Shown here: piece after piece, positions 8,325 through 17,350 of the stretch
How positions within the stretch are numbered: position 1 is the first letter of the stretch
Layout: every line of letters begins with the position of its first letter
NCBI RefSeq assembly: GCF_000381925.1
Contig: NZ_KB907309.1
Span: 310,001-374,000, forward strand
Reading direction: 5' to 3'
Source of the DNA: Nocardia sp. BMG111209
GTDB taxonomy: Bacteria; Actinomycetota; Actinomycetes; Mycobacteriales; Mycobacteriaceae
Length of the DNA stretch: 64,000 nucleotides
Notes under the pieces: model-generated
Seen by the model: only the letters and a program-made list of their open reading frames with translations
Databases searched by the model: none
Told to the model about the DNA's origin: nothing
Translations under genes and position numbers: made by a program

Positions 8325-11300
8325 ATGGCCCTCGGCAACAACCTCGGGGAAAACACGGTCCTCGGCTTTGGCAACAGCCCAGCGAACGACCAGCCCGACG
8401 ACATTCACGCCGCCGCGACCCCCCATCTGGCTGCCGAGGCGGGTTCCGCCCTCGGGCCGGCCGGCACCGGACTCCTGGTCGGCAATATCGATACCCTGAA
8501 CGTCGACTCCGGCGCCGGTGTCGTACCCACTTCCGACGGCCTGTCCTTCCAGGCCGGCGAGCATGTCACCGCCGTGGACGCGCACGGCTTCGCCGCCGGG
8601 GTCGCCACCCCGGTGGGCAGCTCCTTCGTCGCCGGTGAACAGAGCCACATCCTGGATCAGCAGAGCCACGTCGGGGTCACCCCGGGCCTGCTCGCCACCA
8701 CCTTCGACGCCGGTCAGGACACCTACGTCGCCGATCACAGCGCCGGCGCCGCGGGCCTCTCCACCCCCTTCGGCTCGGTGTACGACGCGAACGAGGCGAA
8801 CCACGTCGATGCCGAGTCCAGCCACGTGAGCAGCACCACGGGCCTGCTCGGCTCGGAATTCGACGCCTCGAACTCCAGCCACGTGTACGACGAGACCGCG
8901 CACGTCGGTTCCGTGTCGACCCCGTTCGGCAGCGCGTACACCAGCTCCGAGGCCGATCACGAGGCCGACCACAGCGCCGACGTGCACACCTCGGTCTCCC
9001 CGTTCGGCACCGAATTCGAGGCCGATCGCAGCGACCACGTCGCCGACCACAGCGCCGATGCCTCCGGCTATGTCACCCCGTGGGGCAGCGCCTTCGCATC
9101 CGACGAGCAGTCCCATGTCGCCGGCGACAGCGTGCACGTGGCCGGTGCGGTCACCCCCTTCGGCACCGAGTTCGACGGCTCGCAGACCGCGTACACCGAG
9201 GACGACAGCCGGCACGTCAGCGCCGGTTCCGGGCTGTTCGGCGGATACCAGGACGTCGACAACCGGCACAGCGAGGCCGATCAGGAACACAGCGCGCATT
9301 CGGTCAACGGCGTGTTCGGTTCGGCCTACCAGGCCACCGACGCCGCGCACAGCGAGTCCGACAACCTGCGTATCGCCGAGCAGCACGGACTGTTCGGCTC
9401 CTCCGAGTCGATCGACGCGGGCCATCACGAGGGCGACGTCTACCACGGGGTCACCGCGGTGAGCACCCCCTTCGCCTCCGCCTCGGAGACCGTCGACCGG
9501 ATCCACGGCGAGGACGACACCTTCCACGAGGACCGCGGCGCGAACCTGTTCGGCAGCCACGAGGACATCGACGCGTCGCACGACGAGTTCGACGACCAGC
9601 GGATCACCCACGTGGTGAACACCCCGCTGGCCTCCGGATACCAGTCGGTCGACCAGTCGCACGCCGAGGCGGACAGCTTCCACGAGAGCGAGCAGGCCGG
9701 CTGGCTGGGCAACTCGTCGAGCATCGACGCGGGCCACCACGAGGCCGACGGCTACCACGCCGTCGACATCGTCAACACCCCGTTCGGCTCGGCCGCCGAC
9801 ACCGCGGATCGCGTGCACGTCGAGAACGACACCCTGCACGAGGATCGCGGCGCCAACCTGTTCGGCAGCTACAACGATGTCGACGCGGCGCACAGTGAAT
9901 ACGACGACCAGTCCTCGAGCCACCTCGTGAACACCCCGTTCGGTGGTTCGTACCAGGCCGTGGACCAGTCGCACGCCGAGTCCGACACCCTGCACGAGAG
10001 CGAGCGCGCCGGTTGGCTCGGCAACTCGCAGACCATCGACGCGGGCCATCACGAGGCCGACGGCTACCACGCCGTCGACGTCGTGAGCACCCCGTTCGGC
10101 TCCGCCGGCTCGACCGCCGACGCCGTGCACCTCGAGAACGACAGCCTGCACGTCGACCGCGGCGCCGGCCTGTTCGGCAGCCACGAGAACATCGACGCCG
10201 CGCACAACGAGTACGACGATCAGCAGTCGAGCCACTTCGTCAGCACCCCGTTCGGCGGGGCCTACGAGGCGACCGACCAGTCGCACGCGGAGGCCGACAC
10301 CCTGCACGAGTCGAGCGAGACCGGGCTGTTCGGCTTCGGTCACGAGACGGTCGACGCGTCGCATCAGGAGGCCGACGGCTACCACTCGGTGCAGGCCGTG
10401 AACACCCCGTTCGGCTCGGCCTCGCACTCCGTGGACGACACCCACGCCGAATCGGACAACCTGCACATCGACGAGAGCACCGGCCCGTTCGGCTCGCACT
10501 ACGAGACGGTCGACGCGAGCCACTCGGAGTTCGACGAGCACGAGGTCACCAATGCGGTGAACACCCCGTTCGGCGGGGCCTACGAGACCGTCGACGAGAC
10601 GCACGCCGAGACGGACACCGTGCACGAGACCGACGCCTCGCTGGGCACCTTCGGCCCCAGCTTCCAGACGGTCGACGAGCACCGGGTGTCCCAGGACAGC
10701 GTGAAGGTCGCCGGCGGCGCTTCCTCCCCGCTCGGCGGTGGCGGCGGCTCGCTCACCGAGACCCAGACCGAGACCGACGACATCCACTCCATCGGCGGAT
10801 CGCTGATCCCCGGCGGACCCGGATTCTCGGCGACCATCGAGACCAGCGTCGTGCAGGACACGGTGTCGGCCAACGGCGGACCGGCCGTCCCGGTCGGCGG
10901 TTCGGCGGGCGTCGAGGTCGGCGTGAACATCGGCGGCGTGGGCTTCGAATTCGGCATCAACACCGGCGCCGGGCTCGGCGTGGGCAACGGCGGCCTCGGC
11001 GGCGAGCACGGCGGCTTCGGCGGCCAGGAGGGCGTCGGCCTCGCCAACGGCCTGCACAACGGCCCCGGCTTCGGCGATCAGGGCCACGGCGGTCCCGGTC
11101 AGGGCGGCTTCGGTGTGGGCGGCTTCGACCAGGGCCACAACGGCCAGGGTGGCTTCGGCGACCACGGCCAGGTCGGCTTCGGCCAGCCGGGCTTCGGTGG
11201 CGACCACAACGGGTTCGGCGGCCAGGGTCATGACGGTTTCGGCGGGCAGGATCACAACGGGTTCGGCGGGCAGAACCACGGCGGCTTCGGCGGCCAGGGT

Positions 11301-13103
11301 GGCTTCGGCGGACAGAACCACAACGGGTTCGGCGGACAGAACCACAACGGCTTCGGCGGTCAAGACCACAACGGCTTCGGCGGTCAAGACCACAACGGCT
11401 TCGGTGGACAGGACCACAGCGGGTTCGGTGGCCAGGGTGGCTTCGAGGGTCACGGCCAGGCGCCGGCGGCCGACTGGGGTCATGCGGGCATCGGTGGCGG
11501 GTTCGGCGGCGGACTCGGTGCCGGAATCGGCGGCCACGCCGGTGTCGGCATCGGGCTCGGCGGTCAGGCGGGCGGCGGCTTCGAGGGCGGTCGCCCCGGC
11601 TCCGGCGCGCAGAACCACGACGGCCACAGCGCCGGGCAGGGTTTCGCCGACCACTCCGACCGTGGTTTCGATCACGACGGCGGGTCCGACCGGGAGGGCG
11701 TGTCCGGCCGTACCGGTGACCACGGCATCGGGCACGACAACGACGGACGCACCGGTTCGCACGACAACGACGGCCGCGGCTCGCAGGACGTGCGCGCCGG
11801 CGGTCAGCCGGGCGGGAGCCAGCAGCCGGGCGAGATCCGGACGACCTCGGTCGGCACGGGCGCCTCGGCGAACGGCAACGCCTCGGTCAACACGGGTGTG
11901 AACGGCAACGCCTCGGTCAACGCCGGTGGGTCGGCGAGCGCCGACGCGCGGCCGGTGTTCTCGCAGAGCTCGGCGGCGACCGCGGACAGCGCGGCGCACA
12001 ACGCCGGCCTCTCCGCGAACCTCGCCACCAGCACGTCCGCGGGCCTCGGCGCCTCGTCGAGCGCGCTCGGCCAGTCCGCGCTGGGCCAGTCGACCACCGC
12101 GTCGGTGGCGCACGCCGGCGCGGCCACCACAGTGGCGGCGACCGACGCCTCGGCGACGGCCGCGGCCGCGCAGCCGGTGATCGCCACCCCGGTGGCGGCC
12201 TCGACCGCCAACGCCGCGACCACCTCGCTGTCCTCCACGGTCACCCAGGCGACCAACACCGACGCCCGGGCGGCGGCCGTGGTCGGCACCTCGACCACCG
12301 GCGCGGGCCACTCGTCCACCGGCACCGGCCACACCGGCACGACGGGTACCGGTACGACGGGCACCGGCACCACCGGCTCGACCGCGACCAGCGGCACCGC
12401 CCACACCGGTACGACGGGTACCACCGGCACCGGCTCCACGGCCACCACCGGGACCACCCACGCGCCGACCACCACGACGACCGACGGTTCCCACGCCACC
12501 ACCGGCACCACCGGCACGGCGACCCCGGGCACCACCGGCACCGGCTCGGCACCGGCGGATCCGACGCACTCGGCTCCGACGACCGCCGCCGGCGGCAGCA
12601 CCGCCACCACCAGCGGCGGCGCGGCCCCGAAGCCCGATCTGGGTGGCAGCACCAACAGCGGTGGCGGGGTCAGCTCGCACACCAACGACAACGTGACCCA
12701 GTTGCAGCAGGGCGGCTCGAGCCCCGCGGGTTCGACCGGTGGAGCGACCTCCGGGTCGACCAGCACCGGCACCGATTCGCACGGCACGTCGGGTTCCACC
12801 TCGACGGGTACCGGCGCCGCCACCGGCGGCTCCGCCCCGACCACGAGCGCGGGCACGGCGAGCACCGGCACCACCACGCATACGGATGCCACCGCGGGCA
12901 CCGACAGCGGCCACTCGGCCGCGGCGACCACCGCGACGCACACCGATGTGACGGCGGGCACCGGCGGCACGGCGGATCACGGCCTGACCGACTCGCACTC
13001 CAGCGGTCTGTCCAGCGGCCTGTCGTCGGGCGCCGATCCGTCGGCGAGCGCGCATCCGACCACGGATGCGAGCCACGACTCGAGCGCCCTTCTCCAGCAC
13101 TGA
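8325..13103 (+). CDS. Giant repeat protein in the IniB position
   Basis: A 1592-residue low-complexity protein with no signal peptide, membrane segment or anchor that I can see. Order: short N-terminus (MALGNNLGENTVLGFGNS); residues ~75-830 with about 28 imperfect ~28-residue repeats alternating TPFGSAY-type turns with an H-x-E-x-D-x-x-H motif (QSHAEADTLH, AGHHEADGYH, RVHVENDTLH); residues ~860-1050 Gly-rich with tandem GFGGQDHN/GFGGQNHN units; then a Thr/Ser/Gly-rich tail with TGTTGTG runs. IniB proteins are Gly/Ala-rich, and the next gene is IniA-type, so I call it IniB-like by position only; the usual IniB N-terminal helix is not evident. A strong hairpin separates it from the next gene. 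Confidence 0.75.
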   Translation: MALGNNLGENTVLGFGNSPANDQPDDIHAAATPHLAAEAGSALGPAGTGLLVGNIDTLNVDSGAGVVPTSDGLSFQAGEHVTAVDAHGFAAGVATPVGSSFVAGEQSHILDQQSHVGVTPGLLATTFDAGQDTYVADHSAGAAGLSTPFGSVYDANEANHVDAESSHVSSTTGLLGSEFDASNSSHVYDETAHVGSVSTPFGSAYTSSEADHEADHSADVHTSVSPFGTEFEADRSDHVADHSADASGYVTPWGSAFASDEQSHVAGDSVHVAGAVTPFGTEFDGSQTAYTEDDSRHVSAGSGLFGGYQDVDNRHSEADQEHSAHSVNGVFGSAYQATDAAHSESDNLRIAEQHGLFGSSESIDAGHHEGDVYHGVTAVSTPFASASETVDRIHGEDDTFHEDRGANLFGSHEDIDASHDEFDDQRITHVVNTPLASGYQSVDQSHAEADSFHESEQAGWLGNSSSIDAGHHEADGYHAVDIVNTPFGSAADTADRVHVENDTLHEDRGANLFGSYNDVDAAHSEYDDQSSSHLVNTPFGGSYQAVDQSHAESDTLHESERAGWLGNSQTIDAGHHEADGYHAVDVVSTPFGSAGSTADAVHLENDSLHVDRGAGLFGSHENIDAAHNEYDDQQSSHFVSTPFGGAYEATDQSHAEADTLHESSETGLFGFGHETVDASHQEADGYHSVQAVNTPFGSASHSVDDTHAESDNLHIDESTGPFGSHYETVDASHSEFDEHEVTNAVNTPFGGAYETVDETHAETDTVHETDASLGTFGPSFQTVDEHRVSQDSVKVAGGASSPLGGGGGSLTETQTETDDIHSIGGSLIPGGPGFSATIETSVVQDTVSANGGPAVPVGGSAGVEVGVNIGGVGFEFGINTGAGLGVGNGGLGGEHGGFGGQEGVGLANGLHNGPGFGDQGHGGPGQGGFGVGGFDQGHNGQGGFGDHGQVGFGQPGFGGDHNGFGGQGHDGFGGQDHNGFGGQNHGGFGGQGGFGGQNHNGFGGQNHNGFGGQDHNGFGGQDHNGFGGQDHSGFGGQGGFEGHGQAPAADWGHAGIGGGFGGGLGAGIGGHAGVGIGLGGQAGGGFEGGRPGSGAQNHDGHSAGQGFADHSDRGFDHDGGSDREGVSGRTGDHGIGHDNDGRTGSHDNDGRGSQDVRAGGQPGGSQQPGEIRTTSVGTGASANGNASVNTGVNGNASVNAGGSASADARPVFSQSSAATADSAAHNAGLSANLATSTSAGLGASSSALGQSALGQSTTASVAHAGAATTVAATDASATAAAAQPVIATPVAASTANAATTSLSSTVTQATNTDARAAAVVGTSTTGAGHSSTGTGHTGTTGTGTTGTGTTGSTATSGTAHTGTTGTTGTGSTATTGTTHAPTTTTTDGSHATTGTTGTATPGTTGTGSAPADPTHSAPTTAAGGSTATTSGGAAPKPDLGGSTNSGGGVSSHTNDNVTQLQQGGSSPAGSTGGATSGSTSTGTDSHGTSGSTSTGTGAATGGSAPTTSAGTASTGTTTHTDATAGTDSGHSAAATTATHTDVTAGTGGTADHGLTDSHSSGLSSGLSSGADPSASAHPTTDASHDSSALLQH
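8640..10800 (+). repeat. H-x-E-x-D-x-x-H protein repeats
   Basis: About 28 coding repeats of ~84 nt within the giant protein. Each has a histidine-acidic-histidine segment followed by a turn such as NTPFGSAY or GLFGS. Copies differ by many substitutions but keep His, Asp/Glu and Phe-Gly positions. Confidence 0.8.
11109..11460 (+). repeat. Short tandem repeats encoding GFGGQ(D/N)HN
   Basis: A Gly/His/Asn-rich stretch with a 24-nt period; consecutive copies around 11326-11420 are nearly identical at DNA level, so copy number probably varies between strains. Confidence 0.8.
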
Positions 13104-13110
13104 TTCACCC

Positions 13111-13145
13111 CGGCCCGTCCCGCCGCAACCCGGCGGGACGGGCCG
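13111..13145 (+). terminator. Strong hairpin between the iniB-like and iniA-like genes
   Basis: CGGCCCGTCCCGCCG (13111-13125) and CGGCGGGACGGGCCG (13131-13145) pair perfectly over 15 bp with a 5-nt loop. No T tract follows; instead the ribosome site of the next gene begins within 10 nt. It may act as an attenuator or mRNA-stabilising structure rather than a full terminator. Confidence 0.6.
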
Positions 13146-13164
13146 GCCGAAAGGACTTCCACCC

Positions 13165-14904
13165 GTGAGCGCCCCTGCACTGGTCGGCAAAGTGACCGAC
13201 GCAACTGCAACGATGACCGAAATCCTCACCGATCTGCAATCGGTGACCGACACCGTCGGCCGCACCGACCTGTCGCGGCGGCTCGCCGCGGCCCAGCGCC
13301 GCATCGGCGACGACCGGCTGCGCATCGTCGTGACCGGTGAATCCCGGGCGGGGCTCAGCTCCATCGTCAACGCCCTGGTCGCCGCGGACGTCGCACCGGT
13401 CGGCCAGCACAGCCCGCAGGCCGCCGTGATCGAACACGGCGACCGGGTGACCCGCACCCCCGCCCGCCGCGACGGTCTGGTGGCCGTGACGGCCCCGGCC
13501 GACCTGCTGGCCGCCGGCGTGGTCCTGGTCGACACACCCGGCCTGAGCGGGCCCGAATCCCGCACCGCGGCAGCCACTCTGGATCTGGCGCCGACCGCCG
13601 ACGCGGTCCTGTTCGTGGCCGACGCGGCACACGAGCTGACCCCCGCGGACATCCGCTACCTCAAGCAGTTGCAGGCCGCCTGCGCGGTGGTCGCCTGCGT
13701 GATCAACAAGATCGACGCCAATCCGCGCTGGTCCGATGTGCAGCGGGCGAACCGCAAACTGCTCACCGAGGCCGGACTGGATCTGCCGCTGCTGCCGGTG
13801 TCGGCCGAATCGCACCGGACCGGCCACCGCGGCAACGACAACGGGAAGATCGTCGAGTCGGGCATCCCCCAGCTGGTCGGATACATCCGCGAACATCTGC
13901 TGGCCCGCGCGGCGCTGCTGGCCCGCGAGTCGGTCATCAACGACGTCCGGGTGGTGTCCGATCAGGTGACGCTGGCCCTGAATTCGGAGGTGACCCGGCT
14001 GCAGGACCCGCAGCGGGATCTGGTGGCGCGCACCCATCTCGAGCAGGCCCGGCAGGCCGCTCTGGCGTTGCGCAAGCGCACCTCGAACTGGCCGTACGCC
14101 CTGGGCGACGGGGTCACCGAGCTGAACGTGGCCGTCGAGCACGACCTGCGCAATCGGCTGCGGGCCCTGATCCGCGAGGCGGAACACGAGATCGCCAAGG
14201 GTGATCCGAGCAAGCGCTGGGCGCAGTTCAACACCTGGGTCGACGATCGCATCAACGCCGAGGTGACCGACAACTTCCTGCTCGCCCAACGTCTCTCGGT
14301 CGAGCTCGCGGGCACGGTGGCGGCCCGGTTCGCGGACGAGGAGCGGAATTCGGTGCCGCGCATCCGCGTTTCCGACACCCACGACGTACTGAACAGCTAC
14401 GGGCAGCTCGAGGAGCTGGAGAGCGCCAAGGGTTCGATCACCCAGCGGGCGGTCAGCGCGCTGCGCGGCTCCTACAGCGGCGTGCTGATGATCGGCGTGG
14501 CCACCACCCTGGCCGGCCTGGCGCTGGTCAACCCGTGGTCGATCGCGGCCGGTCTGCTGCTGGGCGGGCACACGGTCTGGGAAGACCTGAAGAACGTGAA
14601 GGCCCGGCGGCAGCTGGAGGCGAAGATCGCCGTCGGCAAGCTGATGGACGAGGTCTCCTTCCAGGTCGGCAAGGAGTCCAAGCAGCGGCTGCGCGAGGTA
14701 CAGCGCTCGCTGCGTGACCATTTCACCGAGGTGGCCGAGCAGCGGGCGACCGCGGCGGACGCCGCGATCGCCGATGCCGCGCGCGCGGTCGACCGGCACG
14801 AGGACGACCGCCGCGACCGGGTCAGCGCGGTGGCCGCCGATCTGGAACGGCTGCAGCGGATCCGGATGCGGGCCGCACATCTGGCCGACGTGGCGGCCGC
14901 ATAA
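13165..14904 (+). CDS. iniA: IniA-type dynamin-like protein with an altered P-loop
   Basis: A 579-residue bacterial dynamin-like protein. The GTPase domain shows G3 DTPG (123-126) and G4 NKID (181-184). The G1 P-loop reads GESRAGLSS, with Leu64 where the catalytic Lys of GxxxxGKS belongs; mycobacterial IniA has a normal GKS. Helical stalk segments follow, with a hydrophobic paddle around residues 440-470 (RGSYSGVLMIGVATTLAG, then LVNPWSIAAGLLLGG) that closely resembles IniA, and a basic coiled C-terminus. IniA binds and remodels the inner membrane under cell-wall stress. The GTG start follows GAAAGGA at 9 nt spacing. No iniC-type gene follows; a perfect terminator ends the unit. Confidence 0.85.
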   Translation: MSAPALVGKVTDATATMTEILTDLQSVTDTVGRTDLSRRLAAAQRRIGDDRLRIVVTGESRAGLSSIVNALVAADVAPVGQHSPQAAVIEHGDRVTRTPARRDGLVAVTAPADLLAAGVVLVDTPGLSGPESRTAAATLDLAPTADAVLFVADAAHELTPADIRYLKQLQAACAVVACVINKIDANPRWSDVQRANRKLLTEAGLDLPLLPVSAESHRTGHRGNDNGKIVESGIPQLVGYIREHLLARAALLARESVINDVRVVSDQVTLALNSEVTRLQDPQRDLVARTHLEQARQAALALRKRTSNWPYALGDGVTELNVAVEHDLRNRLRALIREAEHEIAKGDPSKRWAQFNTWVDDRINAEVTDNFLLAQRLSVELAGTVAARFADEERNSVPRIRVSDTHDVLNSYGQLEELESAKGSITQRAVSALRGSYSGVLMIGVATTLAGLALVNPWSIAAGLLLGGHTVWEDLKNVKARRQLEAKIAVGKLMDEVSFQVGKESKQRLREVQRSLRDHFTEVAEQRATAADAAIADAARAVDRHEDDRRDRVSAVAADLERLQRIRMRAAHLADVAAA

Positions 14905-14925
14905 GCGGTTCGGCGACAACACGAT

Positions 14926-14959
14926 CCGAGGCCCTCGCGGGACAACGCGAGGGCCTCGG
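14926..14959 (+). terminator. Rho-independent terminator after iniA
   Basis: CCGAGGCCCTCGCG / CGCGAGGGCCTCGG, a perfect 14-bp stem with a 6-nt loop followed by TGTTT, 22 nt after the iniA stop. Confidence 0.9.
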
Positions 14960-15442
14960 TGTTTCCATGGTGTGTATCACTCGGGTAAATAGCGACCACA
15001 CCGGTTGGGTTGTCGATGAAAGCCGCACCGGGACGCCGTAAATTGTCGATGAATTAATTCCGGCAGTACCCCCGGCCCGGCGGTGCGAACTCCGCAGGTC
15101 CCGACCCCCTATTTCATTGCAGACGGCTATCATTGCACGACAGCGGTGAGAATGGCCGAATGTCCGACCACCGTCTACTCTCTGAAGAGGACGTTAATTC
15201 TGGTGAGCTGGATAACGTTACCAACGGTTACATACAGTTTGGTATCGGTAGCCGTGAGCTGGCCCGAAACCCACCGTGAGGTGTCCAGATATTTACGGCG
15301 AGGTGTCGCGCGCCGTTCACGAATTATTCATGATGAGTAGAATCTTGACTCCTGCTCAGTTGCCTGGGAAGGTCCGTACTGCGCTGTGTCCGTAGGGCTC
15401 CGCGTAGGTCTCACGCAACAAAAGAAGCAAGAGGTCCCCCTG
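14960..15442. other. Long upstream region of the first glycine-zipper gene
   Basis: About 480 nt, AT-richer than its surroundings, without a credible gene. It holds a direct repeat TTGTCGATGAA (15010-15020 and 15043-15053, 33 nt apart), AACGTTACC/AACGGTTAC in helical phase (15214-15231), and a possible -10 TAGAAT (15338-15343) that would give a ~95-nt leader. These are candidate activator or repressor sites; the regulator is unknown. Confidence 0.45.
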
Positions 15443-16285
15443 ATGAGGAAATTCGCTGCTTATGCAGCACTGACCGTCAGCGCCGTCGGCGTTGCGGCCG
15501 CCCCCGCCTATGCCGATCCGGCCGCCGCCGCGCCCACCACGGGTGTCGCGATCGACCAGGCCGGTGTCATCCACGTTCCCGCGTCGCAGACCCTCGAGGT
15601 CAACGGCGTTCACTACACCGTGGCCCAGGACGGCGGCTCCGCCGTCCTGACCGCCACCGACGGTTCGTTCAAGACCGTCGGCAGCAGCCTGGTCGTGAGC
15701 AACGCCACCGGCGATGCGGTCGACTCCATCCCGCTGAGCTACCGCAAGGACGCGACCGAGTTCCCGATCGCGGCCCAGATCAGCGACAACACCGTCCGCC
15801 TCACCCCGGACACCGCGCCGGAGGCCGGCAAGCCGGTCGACCACGCGATCACCGCCGAGGCGATCGCCGCCGGTCAGGACGTCACCAAGCCGCAGGCCAA
15901 GGACGTCTACGAGTCCTTCTCCCCGCGTGACCTGCAGGAGCTGACCGCGTTCTCGCAGCGCGCCAGCATCTCCTCCACCGTGGGCGCCATCACCGGCGCC
16001 ATCATCGGTGGCGTGGGCGGCTGCCTCATCGGCGCCGTGGTCGGTTCGGTCTCCACCGCGATCACCACCCTGCTCGCGGGCGTGCTGCCCGGCGCGCTGG
16101 TCGGCTGCATCGCCGGTGCCGCCACCGTGGGTGCCGCCGGTTCGCTGACCGGCACGATCATCGCGACCGGCCCCGTGCTGCTGTGGTCGGCCTACCAGTA
16201 CTTCAGCACCCTGTCCTCGCCGTGCGTCGGCCCGGGCACCTACTGCGTCGACCCGAACGCTCCGGCGCCGGTTCCGGCCAAGTAG
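15443..16285 (+). CDS. Secreted glycine-zipper protein, copy 1 of the family
   Basis: A 280-residue exported protein: Sec signal peptide with cleavage around AYA-DP, a beta-rich N-terminal domain (GVIHVPASQTLEVNGVHYTV, then DAVDSIPLSYRKDATEFPI), a linker ending SFSPRDLQELTAFSQR, a long glycine-zipper hydrophobic region (GAITGAIIGGVGGCLIGAVV and following), and a tail with paired cysteines (SPCVGPGTYCVDP). The family appears actinobacterial; it may correspond to Pfam DUF8020, but I cannot check. Function unknown; a membrane- or mycomembrane-inserting envelope protein is inferred. GAGG lies 8-9 nt before the ATG. First of three tandem copies. Confidence 0.85.
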   Translation: MRKFAAYAALTVSAVGVAAAPAYADPAAAAPTTGVAIDQAGVIHVPASQTLEVNGVHYTVAQDGGSAVLTATDGSFKTVGSSLVVSNATGDAVDSIPLSYRKDATEFPIAAQISDNTVRLTPDTAPEAGKPVDHAITAEAIAAGQDVTKPQAKDVYESFSPRDLQELTAFSQRASISSTVGAITGAIIGGVGGCLIGAVVGSVSTAITTLLAGVLPGALVGCIAGAATVGAAGSLTGTIIATGPVLLWSAYQYFSTLSSPCVGPGTYCVDPNAPAPVPAK

Positions 16286-16303
16286 TCCCGACATCGGTGC
16301 GAG

Positions 16304-16327
16304 GGCGTGCCGCAGCCGCGGCACGCC
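16304..16327 (+). terminator. Rho-independent terminator after copy 1
   Basis: GGCGTGCCGC-AGCC-GCGGCACGCC, perfect 10-bp stem, followed by a T-rich stretch (TCTTTCCTTTTTT). It separates copy 1 from copy 2. Confidence 0.85.
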
Positions 16328-16379
16328 CCGTGCGGGTCTTTCCTTTTTTCGACCACGACAGAACAGGTCGTTCCTCACC

Positions 16380-17207
16380 ATGATGAAGAAGTTCACTGCC
16401 GCCGCGGTGCTCGCCACCAGCGCCGTGGCCATCGCGTCCGCCACCGCCTACGCCGATCCGGCCGCCCCGTCGGGCGTCACGATCGACCAGGCCGGCGTCG
16501 TCCACGTCCCGGCCGCGCAGGCCCTGGACCTGAACGGTTCGCACTACACCATCGCCCGCGACGGCGACTCGGTCGTGCTGACCAGCGACGGCTCGTTCAA
16601 GGCCAGCGGCTCCACCCTGCTGGTGAACAACGCCGCCGGTGACGCCGTCGACTCCATCCCGCTGACCTACCGCAAGGACGCGACCGAGTTCCCGATCGCG
16701 GTCCAGATCAGCGACAACACCGTCCGGCTGACCCCGGACACCAAGGCCGAGGACGGCAAGCCGGTCGACCACCCGGTCACCGCCGCCGCGATCGCCTCCG
16801 GTACCGATGCCACCGCGCAGCCGATCACCGAGTCGTTCACCCCGCGTGACGCCCAGGAGCTGTCGGCCTTCTCGTCGCGCACCACCATCGCCTCGGCGAC
16901 CGGTGCGGTCATCGGCGGCCTGATCGGCGGCGGCCTCGGCTGCCTCGCCGGTGCGGCCGTGGGCTCGGTGTCCTCCGCGATCACCACCCTCCTCGCGGGC
17001 GTCATCCCGGCCGCGCTGGTCGGTTGTGTCGCCGGTGTCGCGGCCATCGGCTCGGTGGGCACCCTCGCCGGCGCCGCCCTGGTCGCCGGCCCGATCGTGC
17101 TGTGGAACGCGTACCAGTACTTCAGCACCGTGACCGGCCCGTGCAACGGCCCGGGCACCTACTGCGTCGACCCGGCCGCCCCCGCGGCGCCGGCCCCGGC
17201 CAAGTAG
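16380..17207 (+). CDS. Secreted glycine-zipper protein, copy 2
   Basis: A 275-residue paralogue of the preceding gene with the same plan: signal peptide (cleavage near AYA-DP), N-terminal beta domain (GVVHVPAAQALDLNGSHYTI), SFTPRDAQELSAFSSR linker, glycine-zipper region (GAVIGGLIGGGLGCLAGAAV and following) and Cys-containing tail (GPCNGPGTYCVDP). Two adjacent ATG codons (16380, 16383) are possible starts. Its own terminator and a preceding terminator suggest independent transcription. By eye it is more similar to copy 3 than to copy 1 in the linker and zipper. Function unknown. Confidence 0.85.
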   Translation: MMKKFTAAAVLATSAVAIASATAYADPAAPSGVTIDQAGVVHVPAAQALDLNGSHYTIARDGDSVVLTSDGSFKASGSTLLVNNAAGDAVDSIPLTYRKDATEFPIAVQISDNTVRLTPDTKAEDGKPVDHPVTAAAIASGTDATAQPITESFTPRDAQELSAFSSRTTIASATGAVIGGLIGGGLGCLAGAAVGSVSSAITTLLAGVIPAALVGCVAGVAAIGSVGTLAGAALVAGPIVLWNAYQYFSTVTGPCNGPGTYCVDPAAPAAPAPAK

Positions 17208-17289
17208 AAAACGCTCCGGCCACGGCCGGGACAATAGTCTCCCGATAATCAGGAGCGGATATTTCCGCTGCTGCGGGAAATTATGCCGC

Positions 17290-17321
17290 AGGGCGGGTCC
17301 TCCTCACGGAGGGCCCGCCCT
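17290..17321 (+). terminator. Rho-independent terminator after copy 2
   Basis: AGGGCGGGTCC and its complement AGGGCCCGCCCT pair around a short loop, followed by CCGTCATTTTT. Confidence 0.75.
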
Positions 17322-17350
17322 CCGTCATTTTTCGGGGCACTCCCGGGAGG

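Noticed and set aside
11109..11460. Regular short repeats resembling a CRISPR array
   Set aside because: They are contiguous in-frame 24-nt coding units without spacers and lie inside the giant protein gene; no cas genes are present.
8112..13652. A 1846-codon open frame antisense to the giant repeat protein and iniA start
   Set aside because: It mirrors the codon bias of the sense gene, has no ribosome site, and its product is Arg/Gly/Val low complexity. The sense frame has a proper start, ribosome site and neighbours.
15083..15340. An 85-codon open frame upstream of glycine-zipper copy 1
   Set aside because: No ribosome site, mixed composition, and it covers the likely promoter elements.
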